Of a stretch of DNA of 64,000 nt, positions 28,225 through 36,679 are shown one piece after another. The stretch lies in the NCBI RefSeq assembly GCF_049942825.1, contig NZ_CP187970.1:7688001-7752000 (forward strand). The letters run 5' to 3'. How positions within the stretch are numbered: the first letter of the stretch is position 1; the number at the start of each line of letters is the position of its first letter. This DNA is from Paenibacillus_G sp049942825 (GTDB taxonomy: Bacteria; Bacillota; Bacilli; Paenibacillales; NBRC-103111). The notes beneath the pieces are model-generated. The model was not told where the DNA came from. It searched no databases and was given only the letters and a program-made list of their open reading frames with translations. The position numbers and the translations under genes were made by a program.

Positions 28225-28662
28225 TTAACCGCGAAGTTCCCAAACTACTGGTTGTTGTGCTTGATGCGGATGCTCCGAACCTGCATATACTTTCAGCTTC
28301 AGCTTGATACGGTTGCCCAGGCGGTTCTTCGGAAGCATTCCGTGAATCGCCAGTTCCAGCATACGCTCAGGCTTGTTCTTCAGCATGTCTGCAGCAGAAG
28401 TAACTTTCAGACCACCCGGGTGCAGGGAGTGACGATAGTACATCTTGTTCTGCATCTTCTTACCTGTCAGTACGATCTTCTCAGCGTTGATGATCACTAC
28501 GAAATCGCCAGTGTCAACATGCGGAGTGAATTCCGGCTTATGCTTGCCGCGAAGAATGCTTGCAGCTTCACTGGCCAGACGGCCAAGCGTCTTATCGGTA
28601 GCATCGATGATGTACCATTTGCGTTCTACTTCATTTGGCTTCGCCATATATGTGGTACGCAT
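28225..28662 (-). CDS. rplM: Ribosomal protein L13 (uL13)
   Basis: Early-assembling large-subunit protein of 145 aa. Hallmarks are ERKWYIIDATDKTLGRLAS near the N-terminus and HGMLPKNRLG further on. ATG at 28660-28662 (MRTTYMAKPNEV) was chosen because AGGAGG lies 9 bases upstream; an in-frame ATG 14 codons earlier lacks a site. It is first gene of the rplM-rpsI operon with its own promoter and a structured leader, suggesting autoregulation. Confidence 0.96.
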   Translation of the reverse strand: MRTTYMAKPNEVERKWYIIDATDKTLGRLASEAASILRGKHKPEFTPHVDTGDFVVIINAEKIVLTGKKMQNKMYYRHSLHPGGLKVTSAADMLKNKPERMLELAIHGMLPKNRLGNRIKLKLKVYAGSEHPHQAQQPVVWELRG

Positions 28663-28734
28663 GTAAATGTTCCTCCTAGAATCTATCTTCGTTCCAAATA
28701 TCATACATTGTCATAGTTAGGTTATTGCAATTGT

Positions 28735-28767
28735 GGCACTTTCAAGACCCGGGGCCGTGGGGTAGCC
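28735..28767 (-). promoter_or_regulatory. Structured leader upstream of rplM (L13-leader-like)
   Basis: In the 5' untranslated RNA, GGC-ACCC pairs with GGGT-GCC around a GC-rich loop (GGCTACCCC ... GGGTCTTGAAAGTGCC). The Rfam L13 leader occupies this position in Bacillus; the assignment is by position and by general resemblance. Confidence 0.5.
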
Positions 28768-28788
28768 AGTCAAGAAACGCCAATGGTA

Positions 28789-28817
28789 ATTATACTACAC
28801 TTGGTTGCAGTATTCAA
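28789..28817 (-). promoter_or_regulatory. Sigma-A promoter of rplM-rpsI
   Basis: TTGAAT, 17 bases, TATAAT on the minus strand. The -35 box overlaps the truA stop codon (28814-28816). Confidence 0.78.
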
Positions 28818-29590
28818 GCCTTATCGGCATCCTGATCATAAAAAACTTCCCACAACATCAGGCCGTGTGCCATTGCGGTAGGCCCTGCTTTGGAACGGTT
28901 GCAGGCAGCGAGAATCTCCCCGATCGCATCACTGCTTCGCTTCCCTTCTCCTACTTCCAACAGCGTGCCTACAATAATTCTAACCATGTTATAAAGAAAC
29001 CCATTTCCGCTTACGAATATGTGCATGGCATAGGATTTCAGTGCGTCATCTACCGGCTCACATTCTATGTACGCATCATAGACGGTACGAACATGACTAA
29101 GCGAAGCGGTTCGCGTGGAACAATAAGATGTAAAATCATGTTCACCAACCAAATGAAGCAGCCCATTCCTCATGCTTTCCACATCAAGCTTACCGGGATG
29201 ATGGAACTCAAACTGGCGTTTGAAGGGATCCATCAACTTACCGCAGCGGATTGTATATCTATACGTCTTGCGTTTGGCGGAACGTCTGGCATGAAATGCT
29301 GCAGGAACCTCTTCCGCATGCCAAACGACAATATCGTCCGGCAGACGGGAGTTCATCGCATGGCACCACCGGTCGACGGGAATCCTCGACTCTGTTTGTA
29401 CATTGATGACCTGCCCTTTGGCATGGACTCCTGCATCTGTTCGTCCGGACGAGGTTAATTTCACCTTCTCGCCCGTAAGATACAGAATGGCTTGTTCCAG
29501 CTCATCCTGCACTGTAAGATGCTCAGGCTGAGTCTGAAATCCATGATAGGCCGTTCCGTCATAGCTGACTTTCATGGCGATGTTTCTCAA
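28814..29590 (-). CDS. truA: tRNA pseudouridine(38-40) synthase TruA
   Basis: Isomerises uridines 38, 39 and 40 in the anticodon stem-loop of tRNAs. It has about 258 aa. The catalytic Asp is in SSGRTDAGVHAKGQV, and KVSYDGTAYHGFQ opens the domain. TTG at 29588-29590 was chosen because GGAGG lies 6 bases upstream; an ATG five codons later (MKVSYDG) is possible. It follows rplQ directly, separated by 93 bases and a likely terminator. In B. subtilis three ecf transporter genes stand between the two; they are absent here. Confidence 0.93.
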   Translation of the reverse strand: MRNIAMKVSYDGTAYHGFQTQPEHLTVQDELEQAILYLTGEKVKLTSSGRTDAGVHAKGQVINVQTESRIPVDRWCHAMNSRLPDDIVVWHAEEVPAAFHARRSAKRKTYRYTIRCGKLMDPFKRQFEFHHPGKLDVESMRNGLLHLVGEHDFTSYCSTRTASLSHVRTVYDAYIECEPVDDALKSYAMHIFVSGNGFLYNMVRIIVGTLLEVGEGKRSSDAIGEILAACNRSKAGPTAMAHGLMLWEVFYDQDADKA

Positions 29591-29623
29591 TTCCGTCCTC
29601 CATGCAATCAACCAAAAGTACAA

Positions 29624-29668
29624 GAAAAAAAGGGTTTCATCAGAATCGTGAGATCCCGTCCACCCTTT
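29624..29668 (-). terminator. Probable terminator after rplQ
   Basis: AAGGGT and ACCCTT arms with a 26-base loop, followed on the minus strand by TTTTTTTCTTG. It would close the long S10-spc-alpha transcript. Confidence 0.6.
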
Positions 29669-29683
29669 CCCATCCTTTTCTCT

Positions 29684-30049
29684 TTAAGCGCGGTCTACCA
29701 GTTCCAGGTAAACCATAGGTGCTGCATCGCCGCGGCGAGGACCCAGCTTCAAGATCCGAGTATAACCGCCTTGACGCTCCGCATAACGTGGAGCCAGTTC
29801 AGCAAAAAGCTTCTGAATGGCGTCTTGGTTCTCGTTAGCTGCTTCCCGGCGTACGAAAGATGCAACTTGACGGCGAGCGTGAAGATCTCCACGCTTAGCC
29901 AGTGTGATCAGCTTCTCTGCGATCGAGCGAAGTTCTTTCGCTTTCGCTTCAGTCGTTTGAATACGTTCATGTATGAACAGGTCTGTTACCAGGTCACGGA
30001 ACAAAGCTTTACGTGCGCTGGAATCACGACCCAACTTTTGGTATGCCAT
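29684..30049 (-). CDS. rplQ: Ribosomal protein L17 (bL17)
   Basis: Large-subunit protein lining the exit-tunnel region, 121 aa. The family motif MAYQKLGRDSSARKALFRDL is at the N-terminus and ILKLGPRRGDAAPMVYLEL at the C-terminus. ATG at 30047-30049 has GGAGG 10 bases upstream. It directly follows rpoA as last gene of the alpha operon. Confidence 0.97.
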   Translation of the reverse strand: MAYQKLGRDSSARKALFRDLVTDLFIHERIQTTEAKAKELRSIAEKLITLAKRGDLHARRQVASFVRREAANENQDAIQKLFAELAPRYAERQGGYTRILKLGPRRGDAAPMVYLELVDRA

Positions 30050-30104
30050 GTGTGTGCAACCTCCTTCTGCTTAATAGCTGAGAGGGTATGCAACATGCTG
30101 GGTG

Positions 30105-31049
30105 CTAATCTTCCATACGGAGGCCAAGACCAAGCTCTTCGAGCTTCTCTTGTACTTCTTCGAGAGATTTGCGTCCCAAGTTGCGAACCTTCATCATATC
30201 TTCTTCCGTTTTTGTAATCAATTCCTGAACCGTGTTGATCCCCGCACGCTTCAGACAGTTGTAGGAACGAACCGAAAGATCAAGCTCCTCGATCGTCATC
30301 TCGAGGACTTTTTCCTTCTTGTCTTCTTCCTTCTCAACCATGATCTCAGCATCTTTGGCTTCGTCAGTCAGACCGACGAACAGCATCAGATGCTCAGTCA
30401 GGATCTTGGCGCCCAAGCTCACTGCCTCTTCTGGACGGATGCTGCCATCCGACCAAACTTCGAGAGTCAGCTTGTCATAGTTGGTCACTTGACCGACGCG
30501 GGTGTTCTCCACGCTGTAATTGACACGCGTAATCGGAGTATAGATCGAATCGATCGGAATCACGCCGATCGGCTGATCCTCTTTTTTGTTCTTGTCTGCC
30601 GATACATATCCCCGGCCGCGGTTCGCATGAATTCTCATGTGAAGACGGGAATCGGAGGATAGGGTTGCGATGTGCAAATCCGGATTGAGAATTTCCACAT
30701 CGCTATCACCGCGAATATCGCCAGCCACAACAGCCCCTTCGCCCTCGGCATCGATCTCAAGAACCTTCTCCTCATCGGAGTGGATCTTAAGCGACAAACC
30801 CTTCAGGTTCAGGATAATCTCCGTAACATCTTCCATGACCCCTGGAATCGTGGAAAACTCGTGCAAAACCCCGTCGATCTGCACGGAGGTTACAGCAGCT
30901 CCGGGCAGGGACGAAAGTAAAATTCTGCGAAGCGAGTTACCGAGCGTAGTTCCGTAGCCTCTTTCGAGGGGCTCCACAACAAATTTGCCATAAGAGCCGT
31001 CTTCACTCAATGATACGGTTTCTATTTTCGGCTTTTCGATTTCGATCAA
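30105..31049 (-). CDS. rpoA: RNA polymerase alpha subunit
   Basis: Dimerises to scaffold RNA polymerase and contacts UP elements and activators through its C-terminal domain. It has 314 aa. The N-terminal domain holds VEPLERGYGTTLGNSLRRILLSSLPG; a Glu/Lys-rich linker (EKEEDKKEK) at about 226-236 leads to the C-terminal domain (LDLSVRSYNCLKRAGINTVQEL ... RNLGRKSLEEV). The start is TTG at 31047-31049 with AAGGAGGG about 8 bases upstream. It lies between rpsK and rplQ as usual. Confidence 0.97.
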   Translation of the reverse strand: MIEIEKPKIETVSLSEDGSYGKFVVEPLERGYGTTLGNSLRRILLSSLPGAAVTSVQIDGVLHEFSTIPGVMEDVTEIILNLKGLSLKIHSDEEKVLEIDAEGEGAVVAGDIRGDSDVEILNPDLHIATLSSDSRLHMRIHANRGRGYVSADKNKKEDQPIGVIPIDSIYTPITRVNYSVENTRVGQVTNYDKLTLEVWSDGSIRPEEAVSLGAKILTEHLMLFVGLTDEAKDAEIMVEKEEDKKEKVLEMTIEELDLSVRSYNCLKRAGINTVQELITKTEEDMMKVRNLGRKSLEEVQEKLEELGLGLRMED

Positions 31050-31176
31050 GGTTTAACCCTCCTTCAAACGTCGTTTCCCTTTGGATAACTTAAGACGTAT
31101 AGAACGCGCAGTATGCCTATCCAAATAGTATTCTCAACTTTTGGATATTTATACCACCCAGCTTAGAGATCCTAAA

Positions 31177-31572
31177 TTAGACACGACGGCGTTTCGGAGG
31201 ACGGCATCCGTTATGAGGAATCGGGGTTACGTCTTTAATCAGGTTGACTTCCAAACCTGCTGCTTGAAGCGAACGAATTGCTGCTTCACGACCTGCACCC
31301 GGTCCTTTAACCATAACTTCTACTGCTTTCATACCATGTTCCATAGCGGCCTTGGCAGCGGACTCAGCAGCCATTTGCGCAGCAAATGGAGTGCTTTTAC
31401 GGGAGCCCTTAAAGCCCAGGTTGCCGGCACTTGCCCAAGAGATGGCATTGCCATGCGGATCCGTGATGGTAACGATGGTGTTGTTGAACGTGGAACGGAT
31501 GTGTGCCACGCCAGAGTCGATATTTTTACGGTCGCGACGCTTTGTACGTACGACTTTTTTAGGTTTAGCCAT
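31177..31572 (-). CDS. rpsK: Ribosomal protein S11 (uS11)
   Basis: Platform protein of the small subunit that contacts mRNA near the Shine-Dalgarno helix. It has 131 aa, with the basic N-terminus KKVVRTKRRDRKN and C-terminus PIPHNGCRPPKRRRV typical of the family. ATG at 31570-31572 has AAGGAGGG 8 bases upstream. A 127-base gap separates it from rpoA, larger than usual for this cluster. Confidence 0.97.
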   Translation of the reverse strand: MAKPKKVVRTKRRDRKNIDSGVAHIRSTFNNTIVTITDPHGNAISWASAGNLGFKGSRKSTPFAAQMAAESAAKAAMEHGMKAVEVMVKGPGAGREAAIRSLQAAGLEVNLIKDVTPIPHNGCRPPKRRRV

Positions 31573-31591
31573 TTAGATTTTCCCTCCTTTA

Positions 31592-31960
31592 CTATTTCTT
31601 CTTGTTAGCTACAGTACGACGAGGACCTTTGCGCGTACGAGCGTTTGTTTTCGTGCGCTGACCGCGAACAGGCAGGCCACGACGATGGCGAACTCCACGG
31701 TAGCAGCCGATCTCGATAAGACGCTTGATGTTCAGGGAAATCTCACGACGCAGATCGCCTTCAACCTTCAGGGTTTTGTCGATTACATCACGGATTTTGC
31801 TTACTTCATCTTCCGTCAGATCGCGAACGCGAGTGCTTGCATCGATACCTGTTTCAGCCACGATTTTTTGAGCCGTAGTGTTACCGATACCGAAAATGTA
31901 AGTCAGAGCGATGATGACTCGTTTATCACGAGGCAAGTCTACACCAGCAATACGTGCCAT
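31592..31960 (-). CDS. rpsM: Ribosomal protein S13 (uS13)
   Basis: Head protein of the small subunit that bridges to the large subunit and touches P-site tRNA. It has 122 aa; MARIAGVDLPRDKRVIIALTY opens it and the arginine-rich RHRRGLPVRGQRTKTNARTR tail is complete. ATG at 31958-31960 has AGGAGG 10 bases upstream, adjacent to the rpmJ stop codon, so the two are translationally close. Confidence 0.97.
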   Translation of the reverse strand: MARIAGVDLPRDKRVIIALTYIFGIGNTTAQKIVAETGIDASTRVRDLTEDEVSKIRDVIDKTLKVEGDLRREISLNIKRLIEIGCYRGVRHRRGLPVRGQRTKTNARTRKGPRRTVANKKK

Positions 31961-31976
31961 TTAACTCAGCACCTCC

Positions 31977-32090
31977 TTAGCCTTGTTTTTGTTTATGTTT
32001 CGGATTTTCGCAGATTACCATTACGTTTCCTTTGCGGCGAATGACTTTGCATTTTTCGCAAATCGGCTTGACCGATGGTCTTACCTTCAT
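31977..32090 (-). CDS. rpmJ: Ribosomal protein L36 (bL36, zinc type)
   Basis: A 37-residue large-subunit protein: MKVRPSVKPICEKC continuing through VIRRKGNVMVICENPKHKQKQG. The C-x2-C...C...H zinc ribbon (CEKC, C, H) is complete, so this is the zinc-containing paralogue. ATG at 32088-32090 has GAGGAGG 7 bases upstream. A perfect 7-bp hairpin abuts that site. It lies between infA and rpsM as in most Bacillota. Confidence 0.95.
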   Translation of the reverse strand: MKVRPSVKPICEKCKVIRRKGNVMVICENPKHKQKQG

Positions 32091-32107
32091 GGTGGTTACC
32101 TCCTCAA

Positions 32108-32125
32108 AGTTTGCGGGAGCAAACT
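32108..32125 (-). promoter_or_regulatory. Hairpin abutting the rpmJ ribosome binding site
   Basis: Minus strand AGTTTGC-TCCC-GCAAACT, then TTGAGGAGG. It belongs to a set of four similar hairpins at rpmJ, rpsN, rpoC and rplJ. Confidence 0.65.
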
Positions 32126-32148
32126 ACTTCGTAAACGTTACTAACGAT

Positions 32149-32367
32149 TTATTTAAAACGATAGGTTATACGGCCTCTGGTTAAATCATATGGAGAGAGT
32201 TCCACTGTCACTTTGTCTCCGGGCAGGATCCGGATAAAGTGCATTCTGATTTTGCCGGATACATGAGCAAGTATCTTATGGCCGTTCTCCAGTTCCACCT
32301 TAAACATTGCGTTCGGAAGAGGTTCAATCACTGTACCTTCAACTTCAATCACATCTTCTTTGGCCAC
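32149..32367 (-). CDS. infA: Translation initiation factor IF-1
   Basis: OB-fold factor that occupies the A site of the 30S subunit during initiation. It has 72 aa, with EDVIEVEGTVIEPLPNAMF and LTRGRITYRFK typical of the family. GTG at 32365-32367 was chosen because AAAGGAG lies 7 bases upstream; the ATG two codons before it is too close to that site. Its ribosome binding site lies within the end of the preceding KOW-domain gene, and the two genes are 2 bases apart. Confidence 0.96.
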   Translation of the reverse strand: MAKEDVIEVEGTVIEPLPNAMFKVELENGHKILAHVSGKIRMHFIRILPGDKVTVELSPYDLTRGRITYRFK

Positions 32368-32369
32368 AG

Positions 32370-32678
32370 TCATTCTCCTTTCTCTTTTGCTTCATTTGAT
32401 GATGGTGTGACATATTTGTTCAGTGCAAACCGCAGCTTCCCATTCGTTACACGACCGGTGGTGCGGATGCTATCAGACACTTCCGTACTGATCACAGGCA
32501 AAAGTTCCAGATGAATCAAGTTCTTCTTCTTCGGTTCATCGAATTTCCGTTTGCTGCCGTCAGCGATCCACACGTATCGTTGGTCTACGACGCCGATAAT
32601 GACGGCATGCTTGCCGGAATCTTGTCCCCGAATTACTCTAACGATCTGTCCGATCTCAGGCAGTAGAGAACTCGCCAT
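32370..32678 (-). CDS. KOW-domain RNA-binding protein (L14e/L6e/L27e-like)
   Basis: Small protein of 102 aa whose first half forms a KOW motif (IGQIVRVIRGQDSGKHAVIIG), then VDQRYVWIADGSKRKFDEPKKKN. The family (COG2163) is related to eukaryotic/archaeal L14e. B. subtilis has the related ybzG at the same position between map and infA. The exact role is unknown; ribosome or RNA binding is inferred. ATG at 32676-32678 has only a weak TAGGT site, and it follows map by 9 bases, so translational coupling is likely. Confidence 0.85.
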   Translation of the reverse strand: MASSLLPEIGQIVRVIRGQDSGKHAVIIGVVDQRYVWIADGSKRKFDEPKKKNLIHLELLPVISTEVSDSIRTTGRVTNGKLRFALNKYVTPSSNEAKEKGE

Positions 32679-32687
32679 ACTCAGAAC

Positions 32688-33440
32688 CTACGACTGGAGT
32701 CGTGTCAAAATCTCGTAGCCATCTGCCGTAATTGCAATGGTGTGCTCGAAATGAGCGCACAGTGTGCCATCCACTGTGACAACCGTCCAATTGTCTTCAA
32801 GGGTTTTGACAAAGCGTTCACCCACGTTAACCATTGGTTCGATTGCAAGAACCATGCCAGGCTTCAGCCGCGGACCATGACCGGCTATGCCGTAGTTCGG
32901 AATTTGGGGCTCCTCATGAAGCTGTGTTCCTATGCCATGACCTACATACTCGCGAACAACCGAAAAACCCTCATCTTCAATCACTTTTTGAATGGCATGG
33001 GAGATGGTATACAGACGTACATCCGGCTTAGCTTCCGCTAATCCAGCGTACAACGAACGCTCTGATACTTCAAGCAATTTGCGAGCCGTATCGGAGATTG
33101 TTCCTACACCATACGTCCAAGCCGAATCCCCATGATACCCTTTGTACTGAGCACCGATATCTATGCTGATGATGTCGCCATCCTTCAGCTTTCTCTGACC
33201 AGGTATGCCGTGAACCAATTCATCGTTAACCGAAGCGCAGATACTTCCGGAGAATCCGTTGTAACCTTTGAAAGACGGAATTGCGCCCTGGCTGCGAATA
33301 TAGTCTTCTGCGATTTGATCGAGCTCTTTCGTTGTAATATCGGGCTGAATGGACTGCTTGAGCAGACGATGCGTTTCAGCGACTATGCGGCCAGCCTCCC
33401 GCATCAATTCCAATTCAGCAGCTGACTTACAAATGATCAT
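32688..33440 (-). CDS. map: Methionine aminopeptidase, type I
   Basis: Removes the initiator methionine from nascent proteins. It has 250 aa. All five metal ligands are visible: Asp in ISIDIGAQ, Asp in YHGDSAWT, His in VGHGIG, Glu in LAIEPMV and Glu in AHFEHTI. There is no SH3-type N-terminal extension, so it is type Ia. The ATG at 33438-33440 shares one base with the adk stop codon (TAATG), indicating translational coupling. Confidence 0.96.
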   Translation of the reverse strand: MIICKSAAELELMREAGRIVAETHRLLKQSIQPDITTKELDQIAEDYIRSQGAIPSFKGYNGFSGSICASVNDELVHGIPGQRKLKDGDIISIDIGAQYKGYHGDSAWTYGVGTISDTARKLLEVSERSLYAGLAEAKPDVRLYTISHAIQKVIEDEGFSVVREYVGHGIGTQLHEEPQIPNYGIAGHGPRLKPGMVLAIEPMVNVGERFVKTLEDNWTVVTVDGTLCAHFEHTIAITADGYEILTRLQS

Positions 33441-34090
33441 TACGCTTGCCCTCGCAATAGTGAACTGATTTGTGCAGTGACCGTATTAATTTCTTGCTCA
33501 CCGTTAACCTCACGCAATATTCCCTTGTTACGATAGTACTCGAGCAGTGGAGCGGTTTTATTGATATACTCGTCCAAACGAGTCCCTACTTTTTCTTCGG
33601 TGTCATCCGAACGCTGATACAATTCACCAGAACATTTGTCACAAACATTCTCACGTGCAGGAGGGTTAAACAAGATATGATACGTCGCACCGCAGGATCT
33701 GCAGATTCGACGACCAGTCAGACGTGCAAGCAGCAGATTCCGATCTACACTCAAGTTAACGACATGTTCAATGGATTTATCCATGGATGCGCCAATCTCG
33801 TCGAGCGCTTCTGCTTGGGATATGGTTCTCGGGAACCCATCGAGCAAAAATCCTTTACTGCAGTCCGGCTGCTGAAGTCGTTCGCGGACGATACCAATCG
33901 TAATCTCATCCGGAACAAGCAAACCTTGATCCACATATTTCTTCGCTTCCACACCCAGCGGTGTTTCCTGCTTCATCGCGAGTCGGAAAGCATCCCCCGT
34001 TGAAATATGCGGAATCTGAAACTCATCAACGATTCTTTCCGCCTGTGTACCTTTGCCGGCACCAGGAGGGCCCATAAAGATGATATTCAC
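33440..34090 (-). CDS. adk: Adenylate kinase
   Basis: Interconverts ATP + AMP and 2 ADP. It has 216 aa with the P-loop GPPGAGKGTQ near the start, the AMP-binding STGDAFRLA and DGFPRT motifs, and a LID domain with a four-cysteine zinc site (CRSC ... CDKC) as in Gram-positive long-form enzymes. GTG at 34088-34090 (MNIIFMGPPG) was chosen: GGAGG lies 8 bases upstream, and upstream in-frame codons overlap that site. It lies between secY and map. Confidence 0.96.
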   Translation of the reverse strand: MNIIFMGPPGAGKGTQAERIVDEFQIPHISTGDAFRLAMKQETPLGVEAKKYVDQGLLVPDEITIGIVRERLQQPDCSKGFLLDGFPRTISQAEALDEIGASMDKSIEHVVNLSVDRNLLLARLTGRRICRSCGATYHILFNPPARENVCDKCSGELYQRSDDTEEKVGTRLDEYINKTAPLLEYYRNKGILREVNGEQEINTVTAQISSLLRGQA

Positions 34091-34177
34091 CGTGACTTCC
34101 TCCCCCACAATCACCCATAGATGCTAACAGCACAATAGGTGCCGATAGCTAACAAGTTAACTACCAGTACCTATTTG

Positions 34178-35479
34178 CTATTTGTTAATGAACCCCTTGT
34201 AATGGCGTTTGATCAGCTGGCTCTCGATTTGTTTCATGGTCTCGAGGCCCACACCAATAACGATCAGCAAGGAGGTACCACCAATCTGTACGGATTGTGG
34301 CAGTCCGGCTACTCCCGCAAGAACCATTGGGAAGATCGAAATGGCAGCCAAGAACAGTGCGCCTGATAAGGTGATTCTTGTCATCACTCTTGTGAGATAT
34401 ACCGAAGTCGTTTTACCAGGGCGAATACCTGGAATGTAACCACCGTTCTTCTTCATCTGGTCGGCCATCTGAACAGGGTTCATTTGAACGAAGGTGTAGA
34501 AGTAAGTGAAGCCGATGATCAGCAGGACATACAGTGTCATCCCAAGAGGATGAGTATAGTTAAAGTTGGTGATGATCCAGTTTGCTACCACATTACCCTG
34601 CCAAAAGCTAGCGAGTGTAGGTGGAAACATGATCAGCGATACTGCGAAGATGACCGGAATAACGCCAGCAGCATTCACTTTGAGAGGAATGTGCGTGGAT
34701 TGTCCTCCGAACATTTTGCGTCCCACTACACGTTTTGCATACTGGACTGGAATTTTACGCACTCCCTGCTGCACGAAGATTACCCCGACGATCATGGCTA
34801 TAACCACGATTGCGATCAAGACTACCTTCAGAATACTCAGGAAGAGTGTTCCTTCCGCACCGGTGAACTGCGTTTGATAAATCTGCCCGATTGAATTCGG
34901 GATGCCTGCAACGATACCCGCGAAGATGATAATGGAAATACCATTTCCAATCCCATTTTCGGTGATTTGTTCCCCTAACCACATCAGAAAAGCTGTCCCC
35001 GCGGTGAGTACAATGGCGATTAATGCATAAGTGGTAATCGTAGGATTGATAACCAATCCGGAATACGCACGGTTAAACCCAACCGCCAGTCCAAACGCTT
35101 GAATTAAGCCGAGAACGATCGTCCCGTAACGGGTAATCTGACCCAGCTTTTTTCTGCCTACCTCGCCCTCTTTGGCCCACTGAGTGAAAGTCGGAATGAC
35201 ATCCATCGACAGCAGCTGCACAATGATCGAAGCCGTAATGTACGGCATGATCCCCATCGCAAAGATGGAGAATTGGAACAATGCGCCGCCCGAGAAGGTG
35301 TTAAGCAAGCCGAATATACCGGTAGAGCCCGCCTGATCTTGAAGTTTCAGAATCTCTGTGTTGATGTTAGGTACCGGAATAAACGCACCAATTCTGTAGA
35401 CGATCAGTACCAGGAGCGTAAACAAGATACGCTTCCGGAGATCTTCTACTTTCATAATATTGGATATGGTACGGAACAT
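34178..35479 (-). CDS. secY: Protein translocase subunit SecY
   Basis: Forms the membrane channel for Sec-dependent export. It has 433 aa with ten hydrophobic segments. Family motifs are visible: LLNTFSGGALFQFSIFAMGI in the plug/TM2 region and PGIRPGKTTSVYL before TM8. ATG at 35477-35479 shares one base with the rplO stop codon (TAATG); GAGGTG lies 6 bases upstream. It lies between rplO and adk, the conserved spc-operon position. Confidence 0.97.
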   Translation of the reverse strand: MFRTISNIMKVEDLRKRILFTLLVLIVYRIGAFIPVPNINTEILKLQDQAGSTGIFGLLNTFSGGALFQFSIFAMGIMPYITASIIVQLLSMDVIPTFTQWAKEGEVGRKKLGQITRYGTIVLGLIQAFGLAVGFNRAYSGLVINPTITTYALIAIVLTAGTAFLMWLGEQITENGIGNGISIIIFAGIVAGIPNSIGQIYQTQFTGAEGTLFLSILKVVLIAIVVIAMIVGVIFVQQGVRKIPVQYAKRVVGRKMFGGQSTHIPLKVNAAGVIPVIFAVSLIMFPPTLASFWQGNVVANWIITNFNYTHPLGMTLYVLLIIGFTYFYTFVQMNPVQMADQMKKNGGYIPGIRPGKTTSVYLTRVMTRITLSGALFLAAISIFPMVLAGVAGLPQSVQIGGTSLLIVIGVGLETMKQIESQLIKRHYKGFINK

Positions 35480-35919
35480 TAAATCACCTCGGTTTGACCG
35501 CCGGCAGCCTGGATTTTCTCTACCGCAGATTGGGAGAATTTGCTCGCCTTCACGTTCAGTCCGACCGTAATTTCGCCATTACCCAGAATCTTGATGCCGT
35601 CTTTAGGGTTTTTGACAATACCCGATTGGAGTAGAACTTCTGGAGTAACTTCTGTACCCGCCGCAAACTTGTTCAGTTCCTCAACGTTGATAACAGCGTA
35701 TTCCTTACGGAATTGGTTGTTAAATCCACGTTTCGGCAAGCGACGATAAAGTGGGTTTTGACCACCCTCGAAACCAGGACGAACACCGCCGCCGGAACGA
35801 GCGTTTTGCCCTTTGTGACCGCGAGTCGAAGTTTTACCCATACCACTACCAACACCACGGCCTACACGTTTGCGAGCGCTGCGCGATCCTGGAGCAGATG
35901 TAAGTTCATGTAATTTCAT
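35479..35919 (-). CDS. rplO: Ribosomal protein L15 (uL15)
   Basis: Large-subunit assembly protein of 146 aa. The long basic N-terminal extension (GSRSARKRVGRGVGSGMGKT, then RGHKGQNARSGGGVRPGFEGG) is characteristic. ATG at 35917-35919 (MKLHEL) was chosen with AGGAGG 8 bases upstream rather than an in-frame start three codons before. Its stop overlaps the secY start by one base. Confidence 0.96.
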   Translation of the reverse strand: MKLHELTSAPGSRSARKRVGRGVGSGMGKTSTRGHKGQNARSGGGVRPGFEGGQNPLYRRLPKRGFNNQFRKEYAVINVEELNKFAAGTEVTPEVLLQSGIVKNPKDGIKILGNGEITVGLNVKASKFSQSAVEKIQAAGGQTEVI

Positions 35920-35952
35920 CGTTTGCACCTCCTCTAGCTATATGGTAAAGCT

Positions 35953-36141
35953 TTACGCTTCGATTTCTTTAACTTCTACCAAGTGAGTCACTTGGTTAAC
36001 CATGCCGCGGATAGCAGCATTGTCTGCTTGTGTTACCGTTTGATGCAGCTTGCGGAGTCCAAGAGCGGCAACAGTACGACGCTGCGTTTCAGGACGACCG
36101 ATCAGGCTGCGCTTGAGGGTAATTTGCAATTGCTTAGCCAT
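35953..36141 (-). CDS. rpmD: Ribosomal protein L30 (uL30)
   Basis: Short bacterial form of 62 aa (LQITLKRSLIGRPETQRRTV, then LGLRKLHQTV). ATG at 36139-36141 has AGGAGG 6 bases upstream. It lies 10 bases after rpsE and 33 before rplO in the spc operon. Confidence 0.96.
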   Translation of the reverse strand: MAKQLQITLKRSLIGRPETQRRTVAALGLRKLHQTVTQADNAAIRGMVNQVTHLVEVKEIEA

Positions 36142-36151
36142 GGTATCCCTC

Positions 36152-36649
36152 CTAACCTAAGAGTTCTTCAACGGTTTTTCCGCGAAGCTTAGCAACGTCT
36201 TCCGCACGCTTCAGGCGTTGAAGGCCTTCAAGAGTCGCGTTAACCATGTTCATGGAGTTGGAAGAACCCAGGGATTTCGTCAGAATATCACCTACGCCAG
36301 CCAGTTCAAGTACCGCACGAACAGGGCCGCCGGCAATTACTCCAGTACCTTTGGATGCAGGCTTCAGAAGAACTTGACCTGCGCCGAATTTACCAGTTAC
36401 CAGGTGAGGAATAGTAGTTCCGACGATAGGAACGTGAATCAGGTTTTTCTTTGCATCTTCGATACCTTTGCGGATCGCATCAGGTACTTCGGAAGCTTTA
36501 CCGATTCCAGCGCCTACCCAACCGTTGCCGTCGCCAACAACCACAAGAGCGCTAAAGCTGAAACGGCGTCCGCCTTTTACAACTTTAGCAACGCGGTTGA
36601 TCTGCACAACTTTTTCAGACAATTCTAAAGTATTGGGATCAATACGCAA
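36152..36649 (-). CDS. rpsE: Ribosomal protein S5 (uS5)
   Basis: Small-subunit protein involved in mRNA unwinding at the entry pore and in decoding accuracy. It has 165 aa, with the N-terminal RNA-binding KVVKGGRRFSFSALVVVGDG and the C-terminal domain beginning near FGAGQVLLKPASKGTG. The start is TTG at 36647-36649, with GGAGG 8 bases upstream. It lies between rplR and rpmD. Confidence 0.96.
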   Translation of the reverse strand: MRIDPNTLELSEKVVQINRVAKVVKGGRRFSFSALVVVGDGNGWVGAGIGKASEVPDAIRKGIEDAKKNLIHVPIVGTTIPHLVTGKFGAGQVLLKPASKGTGVIAGGPVRAVLELAGVGDILTKSLGSSNSMNMVNATLEGLQRLKRAEDVAKLRGKTVEELLG

Positions 36650-36679
36650 GTGCTTTACCTCCTTATGTGTAAATTTGAA

